The notes under the pieces: model-generated
What the model saw: the letters and a program-made list of their open reading frames with translations, nothing else
Told to the model about the DNA's origin: nothing
Databases searched by the model: none
Program-made: the position numbers and the translations under genes
Part shown: piece after piece, positions 57,173-64,000 of the stretch
How the letters are laid out: every line of letters starts with the position of its first letter
Numbering within the stretch: the stretch's first letter is position 1
Source: Eretmocerus hayati
Lineage: Eukaryota; Arthropoda; Insecta; Hymenoptera; Aphelinidae
Direction: 5' to 3'
DNA: 64,000 nt
Assembly (NCBI GenBank): GCA_029851415.1
Contig: CM056742.1
Span: forward strand, 111,230,246 to 111,294,245

Positions 57173-58002
57173 GGTAGCATTTTTATCCAACGGTCGCGCT
57201 TGAAATGAAGCGTAACCGTCAGCGTACCGTACTCGAATGGTATGTGGCGACCATGACCATCTCTTATATCTATCTCTATGCTCTGAATACCATGTTGTAG
57301 CAGGGGGATGTATTTGATTGGGGCAAATTGCTTCGTGATGTTGCTTCCAAAATCGTATTTAGAACCATCCAATGAAACAATTCGTAGTAAACCGGCTTGT
57401 GTATCACCCACCGTATATGGCTCGCAGATATCTGTATAGACAAATAGCTGGTCGGGTATGGCTCGGGATAGAGAGGCGGGTCTGATACCTGCAATATTAT
57501 TGTCGGTGTCAGGCGAAGTCTTGAAAATGCCTGTTGTACGCTGCTCCGCGTCTTCAAAACCAAAGATACGTCTAATTTTCTCATTAAAAATCGTATAATG
57601 AGCTCCGTCACATTTGCATTTCTGTCTGAAAACGTAGAATCCTTTCTTCAAATCAGCGGGCTCGAGTACATGATGCTTTTCCGATACTGTCTCGCTATTT
57701 ATTTCACCGACCAACTCTTCGATCGTGCGATATACACCAGAAGGGTAGTAGTGTTTGATATCATCTCCTGGTGACCTCTCCCCATCTTCACCAGATTTAT
57801 TGAAAATGAACGAATTTTCGGTATCTTGAATATGCATTATGGTACAGGGTATGTGAATCTCGGCTAGTCCAACCCTCCAATCACCAGCCAGACGGATCTC
57901 CCTGGATAAATGCGTCGAGAAACAAGTAGTCGCATTTTCTGGGAAGTACTGCATGCTGCTGTTACTCGGAAGAACCAGATAAAAGTCGTCCTGCTGATCC
58001 AT
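57169..58002 (-). CDS. mCP: Minor capsid protein, penton-like single jelly-roll (mCP)
   Basis: 277 aa from ATG at 58,002. The start DDFYLVLPSNSSMQYFPENA, then FSTHLSREIRLAGDWRVGLA and EIHIP, is characteristic of the Polinton minor capsid protein. The C-terminus HIPFEYGTLTVTLHFKRD is also family-like. It is expected at the five-fold vertices. The gene ends in ATGA, shared with the start of the next gene, and follows the integrase by 18 nt. Confidence 0.85.
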   Translation of the reverse strand: MDQQDDFYLVLPSNSSMQYFPENATTCFSTHLSREIRLAGDWRVGLAEIHIPCTIMHIQDTENSFIFNKSGEDGERSPGDDIKHYYPSGVYRTIEELVGEINSETVSEKHHVLEPADLKKGFYVFRQKCKCDGAHYTIFNEKIRRIFGFEDAEQRTTGIFKTSPDTDNNIAGIRPASLSRAIPDQLFVYTDICEPYTVGDTQAGLLRIVSLDGSKYDFGSNITKQFAPIKYIPLLQHGIQSIEIDIRDGHGRHIPFEYGTLTVTLHFKRDRWIKMLP

Positions 58003-58020
58003 TTTAACGACTCGTGTTGA

Positions 58021-59175
58021 TTAAATAGATTGGAGATCGTCAGCCTTTAACCAGCTGTTGAACTTGGATGGATACCCCAACCACTTGACGAGAACTTCTT
58101 TTTTCTTACCACGCCCTCTCGATTTTATTATCCGCTCTATCTTGAAGTGTTGATCATTTGCCAAACGTTTCTTACCGACCGGAGCGAGCTCTTCCGTGTA
58201 GAAAAATCCGTCGATGATCTCCTCGTTCAGATCCTGAAGCACATACGTATATAAGTCTTGTCGGGTAGAGACCCTATTAATTTTAAATATTTCCTCGCTG
58301 TAATTCTTCTCATAACCTTTCTCAAAGGTATTTTTCGTACGACTGATGCGCACGTAGTCTCCGACATTGTATTTAGCTGGTGCTGAGATAACTCCCTTTC
58401 TTCGATTAACTGTCTGCTCCGAAGCGCGACGTTCCAAGTTCTCTCTAGCCATTCGGGCATTGTAAAGTGTTACATCGCATGGTCTCATTCGTGTCCCGGT
58501 ATGTAGAGTATGGTTATAAGCATGGAGTATTTTATGTATTACATCAACGTACCGCTTGGTGTTTGTATGAGAAAAATAACGCCAGATGCGTTCTTTGAGT
58601 GTCCTCATGAGCCTTTCTACGCACGCGCATTTGATATCCGGATTTCTTGCGACTCTAAAACTGATATCGTGTTTCTTGAGATACGTTTGAAACGCGTTTC
58701 CGAGAAACTCTTTACCGCGGTCCGACTGTAAGCAAATAGGGCGCCTACCTTTGGCGTTTTCTAAGATATCGTTGAAAACGCCGGTCACAGATGACGCAGT
58801 TTTATCGCGTAGTAGTCCGACCCACGCGTATTTACTTAGTACGTCGACGACAACGAGGAGATAGTTATACCCGTCGTTGTATTCCTGGAGAGAGGTGAGC
58901 TGCATCAGATCGCATTCCCAGATATCATCGACATTAGTTACATTATATCGTAACCTTGGAAACCTTCTACGGATTGGTCGATGTAGAGTATACGCGTCTT
59001 GATTTGTCAGCCATTCATACACGCGTTTCTTCTCATTTTCGTTCGCGAGGGTATCACCTTTCTTATTCACTCGTAAGAGATTCCGGGCTCCAGCATAACC
59101 AGCCTCATGTGAAGGGTCGTAATACTGCCCGCTGTAATCATAAGAATCAGGGCTCAAAGATCCATTCTCAGCCAT
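58021..59175 (-). CDS. INT: Polinton integrase with chromodomain (INT)
   Basis: 384 aa. Retroviral-type integrase: the catalytic triad is Asp89 (IWECDLMQL), Asp152 (LQSDRGKEFLGN) and Glu187 (CVERLMRTLKERIW), the last two 35 residues apart. RMRPCDVTLYNARMAREN and VGDYVRISRTKNTFEKGY follow. The C-terminus, about 335-384, is a chromodomain (ERIIKSRGRGKKKEVLVKWL then WLKADDLQSI) that may steer insertion to marked chromatin. The N-terminus overlaps the preceding gene by 22 nt. No inactivating change is seen. Confidence 0.93.
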   Translation of the reverse strand: MAENGSLSPDSYDYSGQYYDPSHEAGYAGARNLLRVNKKGDTLANENEKKRVYEWLTNQDAYTLHRPIRRRFPRLRYNVTNVDDIWECDLMQLTSLQEYNDGYNYLLVVVDVLSKYAWVGLLRDKTASSVTGVFNDILENAKGRRPICLQSDRGKEFLGNAFQTYLKKHDISFRVARNPDIKCACVERLMRTLKERIWRYFSHTNTKRYVDVIHKILHAYNHTLHTGTRMRPCDVTLYNARMARENLERRASEQTVNRRKGVISAPAKYNVGDYVRISRTKNTFEKGYEKNYSEEIFKINRVSTRQDLYTYVLQDLNEEIIDGFFYTEELAPVGKKRLANDQHFKIERIIKSRGRGKKKEVLVKWLGYPSKFNSWLKADDLQSI

Positions 59176-59987
59176 TTCTTTTTGGTTCTCCTGCTCGACA
59201 ACTCTTGTGACACGTCTTGCGCTAAGCTGTCGTTGAGACTTGCAGCTGCTTCTCCCCAGCCTTCACCGACTGCCGGAGTCAATCGACGTTTCGCTGTATT
59301 TATCGGATCCGTCAACCTCTGACCAATTTTGATGATATTTGCATTACCGATTAGCTCACTTGGAGTGTCCGTGACTTTTATGAATTTAGCAAACTCTAGT
59401 TGACCTACGGGTGCATTACTGTCCTCCTCCTCTTCACGCCTACCCCTCTTGACCGCTTTCTTCCTAACTACGTCGAACAATAGTTCGATTATGCTGGAAG
59501 CCTCTATTTTACGCCCATCAATTTTCACCGTTCCTGTATCATCCCACTCGATCCGATCGGGGGCCGCGTTCTTCCAATGCTGTAACAGCAATTTGGCTCG
59601 ATTTTTGTACATACGCGGTATATGATTTAGGATCGTCTGTTCATCTAGGGGAGGGGATTCGATACCGTTTGGATCGATAGCCTCATTCATATCACTCGAT
59701 CTTTCCGCATCACGATGGATAAGATACCTACGCAAAACTTGCAAATATCGCTTGCACTTCTCGTCTACGGTTCTATGCGTCTTCGAATGGAGGATTTCGA
59801 ACATTTCTGAGTCGAGTCTCGACAGCGGATCACCCGGAGTTTGCACTGACTCCAAGCTCGATGTCTCACCGCTACCTACTTGAGGAGTTTCAGTTGGTTG
59901 TGGTCGCTCAGGTTGACGATGCTCCTGCTGCTGAATTCGCTCCAACATTATCTCTGGCACAACAACCATCTTACGGATCCTTTCCAT
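59154..59987 (-). CDS. Polinton protein of unknown function, 277 aa
   Basis: ATG at 59,987, a single base after the stop of the preceding gene. MVVVPEIMLERIQQQ opens the protein, followed by a low-complexity proline/serine region, SRLDSEMFEILHSKTHRTVD and EKCKRYLQVLRRYL, then ILNHIPRMYKNRAKLLLQHW and SSIIELLFDVVRKKAVKRGR with an acidic patch. I recall similar proteins near arthropod Polinton genes but no function. Helical, charged; possibly nucleic-acid binding or structural. It overlaps the integrase start by 22 nt. Confidence 0.7.
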   Translation of the reverse strand: MERIRKMVVVPEIMLERIQQQEHRQPERPQPTETPQVGSGETSSLESVQTPGDPLSRLDSEMFEILHSKTHRTVDEKCKRYLQVLRRYLIHRDAERSSDMNEAIDPNGIESPPLDEQTILNHIPRMYKNRAKLLLQHWKNAAPDRIEWDDTGTVKIDGRKIEASSIIELLFDVVRKKAVKRGRREEEEDSNAPVGQLEFAKFIKVTDTPSELIGNANIIKIGQRLTDPINTAKRRLTPAVGEGWGEAAASLNDSLAQDVSQELSSRRTKKKWLRMDL

Positions 59988-59988
59988 T

Positions 59989-60363
59989 TTATTGGAGGAT
60001 TTTGGTTACTAGAGCGGATAGAACTGGGGCTAGTAGTACAGGAATGAAAGATCCCCCGCTTTGTAGAATGGTACGTTTCTTCTTTTGCCAGTCTAGTGAA
60101 GACGCGTTCCTGCGAGCGAGTTGACGCAGCACGTTCTTATGTTTGCTCAATCTTTTCTTCTCATTCTCCTTCAGAGAGACTACACCGTGTAACACGTTTA
60201 GCGCGCACTCGCAAATGCAACGAACGAGGATTTTATCCGCTTCACGTAACAGTACGTCGCGTTGACGAGCATCGGCGTGACGCAGTGCGTTAAGAACAGC
60301 TACGCGTCTTTTAGTGAAATGTTTGCCGGGCAAATTCGCTGTCTCCGAACCTTTCGCGGCCAT
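59989..60363 (-). CDS. Small basic Polinton protein with hydrophobic C-terminus
   Basis: 124 aa from ATG at 60,363. A basic helical body (RRVAVLNALRHADARQRDVL, CICECALNVLHGVVSL) is followed by KKKRTILQSGGSFIPVLLAP and a hydrophobic end VLSALVTKIL. Proteins with this GG-hydrophobic tail are frequent next to arthropod Polinton capsid genes. A minor virion or membrane-active role is a guess. It follows the ATPase by 79 nt and abuts the next gene. Confidence 0.65.
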   Translation of the reverse strand: MAAKGSETANLPGKHFTKRRVAVLNALRHADARQRDVLLREADKILVRCICECALNVLHGVVSLKENEKKRLSKHKNVLRQLARRNASSLDWQKKKRTILQSGGSFIPVLLAPVLSALVTKILQ

Positions 60364-60442
60364 CGTTCAGGACTGACTGTTCAATCATAGCTCAACTTCG
60401 AGTTCTTGTTCTTCTTTGTCAGCAATGATTACTCTTCCCCCC

Positions 60443-61111
60443 TCAGTACGGTTTGATATTCACGTGTTTCGGTACATAAGCGTAGTGTGCTTTATCATCG
60501 GGGAAGATACCCGTGCGAAAACGAAATTCATCGAGTGCACTCTGTGAAAGATCGAGGAAAAGATAAGAATGTGGTTGCTTCGTTGCATCCAAATAAGCAT
60601 CCCGTAAAAACCGAGGATCTTCAGGGCAAACTTGACGGGCTAAATGTTGAATTTGCGCTCTATCTCGGGGGTTTTTGAAGATCACCAAGTACTTTGTGTT
60701 CAAACTTATATCCCTCTGCGCTTTCCCCTGATGAAATATATTTTGTGTGATGTAGATCACGCTTATATTCTTATGATGACTCCCTTTTGTGAACAAGTCA
60801 AGAATCAGATCATTTGATGATTCTCGCATGAGATCGTCGAGAATCAACAATTTCTTTCGATCGTTATCGTTTGAATAGTCACTCAACTGTGGCAATCCCT
60901 CCTTGAACTCTATCTGGATGCCGGGCAGACCCGGTTTCAAATCGGAGATGTATGTCTCTTGCCACTCGGCATAATAGAAGAGGATCCGATCGAAGCGTGT
61001 GTCGCAGATTTCGGGTAAGTAAGCGAGGAATTTCCGAACAAATTGTGTCTTACCACACCCAGTAGGTCCACACAAACAGGAAGTGAAAGGATGCTTCCAT
61101 CGAACATCCAT
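60443..61111 (-). CDS. ATP: Genome-packaging ATPase (A32/FtsK-like)
   Basis: 222 aa from ATG at 61,111. Walker A CGPTGCGKTQF (residues 14-24), Walker B KKLLILDDLM (Asp92-Asp93) and the sensor-like VIYITQN (Gln123) are clear, as in Polinton and poxvirus A32-type packaging ATPases. It would drive DNA into preformed capsids. A TATAAAT lies about 35 nt upstream. The next gene starts 79 nt downstream, and the intergenic region upstream carries GC-rich tandem repeats. Confidence 0.92.
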   Translation of the reverse strand: MDVRWKHPFTSCLCGPTGCGKTQFVRKFLAYLPEICDTRFDRILFYYAEWQETYISDLKPGLPGIQIEFKEGLPQLSDYSNDNDRKKLLILDDLMRESSNDLILDLFTKGSHHKNISVIYITQNIFHQGKAQRDISLNTKYLVIFKNPRDRAQIQHLARQVCPEDPRFLRDAYLDATKQPHSYLFLDLSQSALDEFRFRTGIFPDDKAHYAYVPKHVNIKPY

Positions 61112-61145
61112 ACTGACAACTGACGGTGGAAGTTTACCGACCTCA

Positions 61146-61152
61146 ATTTATA
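61146..61152 (-). promoter_or_regulatory. TATA-like box upstream of the ATPase gene
   Basis: TATAAAT on the minus strand, 35 nt before the ATG. If used, the 5' leader would be only a few nucleotides long. Confidence 0.5.
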
Positions 61153-61553
61153 TGGTGTGAAAAAGCCCTCATACCCGCCCGCGGTATCAACTGACACTCG
61201 CAACGCGGCGGCGGCCGCGAACAGGCGCGAGAATCAGCTTTAATCCGCGCGCACGCGCGCGGTCATCTGCTCCCTCGCGAGGATGAGCTGACTCACGCGA
61301 GCATCAGCTCTTTCACGCGAGGATGAGCTCACCCCCGGGGGGACAGGGTCGATGAGGCAGTTCCGTGGGAGCACAGTCGGCTGGTGGATAAAAAAAATTC
61401 ACGTGTCGCAATTGTCCGTCAAATTTACCTTCATTCCATGTACCGGGCAATCATACCGTGATACTACAACGTAAGGATAGGTAGAAAAATAGGAAGTCAC
61501 ACTCCATTTATGTACATGAGTTCTTTGGTTTGTCTACTATATGAAATCATGTC
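61153..61553. other. Polinton intergenic region with ~20-bp GC-rich tandem repeats
   Basis: Four variants of CGCGAG[GAC]AT[GC]AGCT[GCT] lie at about 61,224, 61,275, 61,294 and 61,314, next to GCGCGCACGCGCGCGG. The block separates the polymerase gene from the ATPase promoter and is far more GC-rich than its neighbours. No ORF is supported. Confidence 0.6.
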
Positions 61554-64000
61554 TTAAAGACTACAATATCCAAAAGGGAGAGAGAGTGTGGGGGAAATGT
61601 ATCGCCTCTTTTGCAGAACTATACTACAAGTTTTGAACTCATTACGCGTCACAACATCATGTAATCGAGTTCTCCTGATTGCTCTGAATTCTAGTCTTAT
61701 AGACTTGTCTTCGCGATCGCGTTCGTCGTCTTCGAATACTTGGTCCACGAGGCGAGTGATACTACTGAAATTTATCTTCAAACTGTTTTCAGAATTTAAT
61801 GAAATTCCTTTGACCTTACAGTTCTCGAATACCTCGTTGGTGCCGGGAACCACGACCTCGTATCCGTAAAATTTCGGGCCACCGGAGACAAAGGACCGTA
61901 TGAAAGCGTTTTTACCATAGGTTTCCAGTTCGTCCGTCATATCACCGAGCAAAGTACCGACTCGGGGTTTGTATTCGTGTGGAGCGCTCTTGCGGGAAAC
62001 GAATATACATGAGTCCGTATCAAAATAGAGGACTCTCCGCTCAAGCCTCTCGAGATCATGGTACAACCTCAATCTCGCCTGAGCTGTTGTGTAAGCCGCG
62101 ATAACAACATTGGTGTTTGGTGCGGGATTGACGGCATCGTCTTTGAAACGCCAATTGACATACAGGGTTTCGTCATTTACAATCAGAATGTCACACACCT
62201 CTTTTTCTGGAGCAACTACCAATTTCAACAAATCCTGCCGCGAGTTCACGACCTCTGTTTGTAGCAAGTTATCCCTCTGACCGAATTTCCCCCAGAAAGA
62301 GTTCAAGGCCAGTTTCGCAACTGAACGGAGACCAGCGTTGAACTCGATCTTCTCTGGGTCTAAGCGGATACCTTCTGCGCGCTCATAATCTTCTATATAA
62401 CGAGCCTTAGTCTCTTCATCTACGCACCATGATGGCCACCCACTAGCTTCTTGCTTAATTTTCAGGAATGTGTTGATGTATTCAACAAACAAACCCCCCT
62501 CACCCGTGAGGGGGTCATAACATGTCATTTCATACTGCCATATTATGTGAATATCAACTATACGATACCCAAGTTCGACCGCTTTTCGGAGCTCATCGGC
62601 TACCCAAGTTCCTTCAAAAATTCGTTCCTCCTCTTCGTTGTGATTACAATCACCTTGACGCATTTCCTCGCAGCATGACCGACAGAGAGGGAAAAGGAGC
62701 CGACCGTGCATCTTCACGGGGAGAAGCGGTAAGAAAAGATCGCGAGGTGGCAGAACACGACACTTAACCAAACCCTCGACACGCTCCAGATTGTTGTAAT
62801 CGCCACCCGTGAGAGCGTCAGACTCCTTCCCAACGTATATTCGCGGATGACCTATCGGAAATTTACCCGTCTTGCAGATGAAAGGGTACAAGGAGCATAT
62901 GTCAAAGTAATAAATTTCTTCGTCATCATCAACATCATAATGCGTTACAATATTCTCGGTACGGCCACCAAAGAACGGGTCTCTGGGGTTGAGAGTGATT
63001 TTACTCATCAAAGGATGATTTTTTATGTACTTTCGGATCTCGCTGTCGTTCTTCTTGATATCGTCAAATTCACATTCCCACATTACCCGCACTGTGTAAC
63101 CCAAGTCTTCTATTCGTTTGATTTTGGCTTGGGTACTCTCGTAAGCCTCATCGAACGATCTGCCATGAGAGATTTTTTTGGTGCGATTGCCATTAAAACA
63201 CTTGGGGCAACCGTGGTAAAAGCATCCCTGGTACTCAAACACTGTACCCTTTGGATTGTTAGGATCGTCGTTAGGAAGATATCCATCCACAAGAAAACCC
63301 TCGGGTAACCTGAATTCCCTTGCGCGGCCTGCATGGATTATATCTCGATCCATCTCTCGCTCGCAGGTCACCAACCATTCTAGTGACTTTTGTGAATGTT
63401 TGTCACCTCTTCGGTAGCCACCCGCCGGAATTATTCCAATGGTGTCGGGCTTCAAATAATTCTTCCGATAAACGTGTGAACAAGCTGACGCGATAGTGAC
63501 GGCTGAAACAAACGGGTCCGTATCTCCAACTTTGAGGAAAATGTTGCGGAACTCTATGCAAGCCCGCCGCAAAATTTCGACATCCATTTCACAGTATTCT
63601 ACAATTTCTTTCGCGAAGTCGAAATAATAAGTGTCTTTAACAGAGTGATACCACTCAAAGAATTTCTCTCTTTCACTCGTAGACATCGTGTTCGGAGAAT
63701 AATATTTTGCTTTCGGGAGTTCCCCTGTATAGCCCTGGTTCCTGAGTGTATTAAATAGATGAGGGAAATATCCTTTTTTACTACTCTCCGGCAAACCGAA
63801 AGTTTTTGGCAATAAGCTCAACCTCATATGGAAGTAATTCAGACTATCGATGAATTTCGTATTTCCAACTTCTATACTGATGATATTCTGACCGTTTAGA
63901 ATGACGCTAGGTGATGGGTACTTTGGATTTGCGGTCAACTCCTTCAGAATAAATTGCCCGTCGTATCCACCAGCATTATGAGCAATGCAAATTATCTGCT
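61554..64000 (-). CDS. POLB: Protein-primed DNA polymerase B, N-terminus outside window
   Basis: The open frame runs from the right window edge to TAG or TAA at 61,554 (over 810 codons). Family B motifs: Exo II HNAGGYDGQFIL at the very edge, Exo III EYCEMDVEILRRA, palm motif A YYFDICSLYPF, motif B KLALNSFWGKFGQR and motif C RVLYFDTDSCIF. Length and the TPR-type insertions fit the DNA_pol_B_2 group that starts replication from a terminal protein. It replicates the Polinton. No stop or frameshift is visible. The true start lies beyond 64,000, so exonuclease motif I and any N-terminal OTU-like domain cannot be seen. Confidence 0.95.
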   Translation of the reverse strand, partial: QIICIAHNAGGYDGQFILKELTANPKYPSPSVILNGQNIISIEVGNTKFIDSLNYFHMRLSLLPKTFGLPESSKKGYFPHLFNTLRNQGYTGELPKAKYYSPNTMSTSEREKFFEWYHSVKDTYYFDFAKEIVEYCEMDVEILRRACIEFRNIFLKVGDTDPFVSAVTIASACSHVYRKNYLKPDTIGIIPAGGYRRGDKHSQKSLEWLVTCEREMDRDIIHAGRAREFRLPEGFLVDGYLPNDDPNNPKGTVFEYQGCFYHGCPKCFNGNRTKKISHGRSFDEAYESTQAKIKRIEDLGYTVRVMWECEFDDIKKNDSEIRKYIKNHPLMSKITLNPRDPFFGGRTENIVTHYDVDDDEEIYYFDICSLYPFICKTGKFPIGHPRIYVGKESDALTGGDYNNLERVEGLVKCRVLPPRDLFLPLLPVKMHGRLLFPLCRSCCEEMRQGDCNHNEEEERIFEGTWVADELRKAVELGYRIVDIHIIWQYEMTCYDPLTGEGGLFVEYINTFLKIKQEASGWPSWCVDEETKARYIEDYERAEGIRLDPEKIEFNAGLRSVAKLALNSFWGKFGQRDNLLQTEVVNSRQDLLKLVVAPEKEVCDILIVNDETLYVNWRFKDDAVNPAPNTNVVIAAYTTAQARLRLYHDLERLERRVLYFDTDSCIFVSRKSAPHEYKPRVGTLLGDMTDELETYGKNAFIRSFVSGGPKFYGYEVVVPGTNEVFENCKVKGISLNSENSLKINFSSITRLVDQVFEDDERDREDKSIRLEFRAIRRTRLHDVVTRNEFKTCSIVLQKRRYISPTLSLPFGYCSL

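Larger units (their letters stand above)
51322..64000 (-). mobile_element. Polinton/Maverick (adintovirus-like), right part outside window
   Basis: A minus-strand cluster encodes the full Polinton hallmark set: protein-primed polymerase B, FtsK/A32-like ATPase, retroviral-type integrase, adenain-like protease, and major and minor capsid proteins. I see no stop or frameshift inside the main genes, which is unusual for old copies and suggests recent insertion. The polymerase gene leaves the window at 64,000. No terminal inverted repeat could be identified because the other end is not visible, so the left boundary (taken here at the last plausible gene) is uncertain and may lie nearer 50 kb. Confidence 0.9.

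Noticed and set aside
1..64000. CRISPR arrays, tRNA or rRNA genes, bacterial operons
   Set aside because: No regularly spaced identical repeats with unique spacers, no tRNA cloverleaf sequence and no rRNA motifs were seen; content is eukaryotic transposable elements.

Overview
The window looks like repeat-dense, AT-rich arthropod nuclear DNA, most likely insect. Every recognisable coding region belongs to a transposable element of an animal family: a BEL/Pao LTR retrotransposon, a piggyBac transposase, an endonuclease-type LINE and a Polinton/Maverick (adintovirus-like). There are no rRNA, tRNA or CRISPR features and no clear host housekeeping gene. The species cannot be named from this sequence.

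Layout. 1-6.2 kb holds small inverted-repeat elements, including a 1.36-kb foldback inside a degenerate 'GTATCNNATGGTATCTCATG' repeat. 6.2-14.8 kb is an unclassified repeat (family S, copy 1) split by a 7.1-kb BEL/Pao element (7516-14609) with 355-357-bp LTRs, a GCTTC target duplication and broken ORFs. 15.5-17.8 kb is an FB-like foldback whose arms are ~36-bp tandem repeats; a 167-bp hAT-type MITE sits in its loop. From 17.85 kb a second repeat (family R, ~310-bp tandem units) begins. It is cut at a TTAA and resumes in register at 35,970, so 19,238-35,965 behaves as one 16.7-kb piggyBac-type insertion.

The piggyBac insertion carries a transposase split by another R/S fragment, several small MITEs and palindromes, a nine-unit ~580-bp array whose units are bounded by canonical splice-site-like sequences (24.6-29.4 kb), and a ~1.02-kb array (30.3-34.5 kb) with similar 268-272-nt exon-like cores. 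R and the inverted S copy 2 (with a TA-flanked foldback) run from 36 to 38.9 kb. 39-43 kb is mostly featureless. 43.5-47.3 kb is a decayed minus-strand LINE lacking its reverse transcriptase and interrupted by a TIR element. 48-50 kb is sparse; one 163-codon plus-strand ORF lies at 50.2 kb.

51.3-64.0 kb is a Polinton/Maverick running off the right edge, all genes on the minus strand and apparently intact. In transcription order: protein-primed DNA polymerase B, packaging ATPase, small basic protein, an unrecognised conserved-looking protein, chromodomain integrase, penton-like minor capsid protein, basic core-like protein, double-jelly-roll major capsid protein, an unrecognised protein, adenain-like protease, a PC4-like protein and a possible small myristoylated protein. 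These provide replication, integration and a virion-morphogenesis module, packed with overlapping cistrons and flanked by TATA and AATAAA signals.

The most unusual structures are the TTAA-delimited 16.7-kb piggyBac insertion with its exon-like tandem cargo and the intact Polinton. Pairs of filled and empty sites within the window give a relative order for several insertions.
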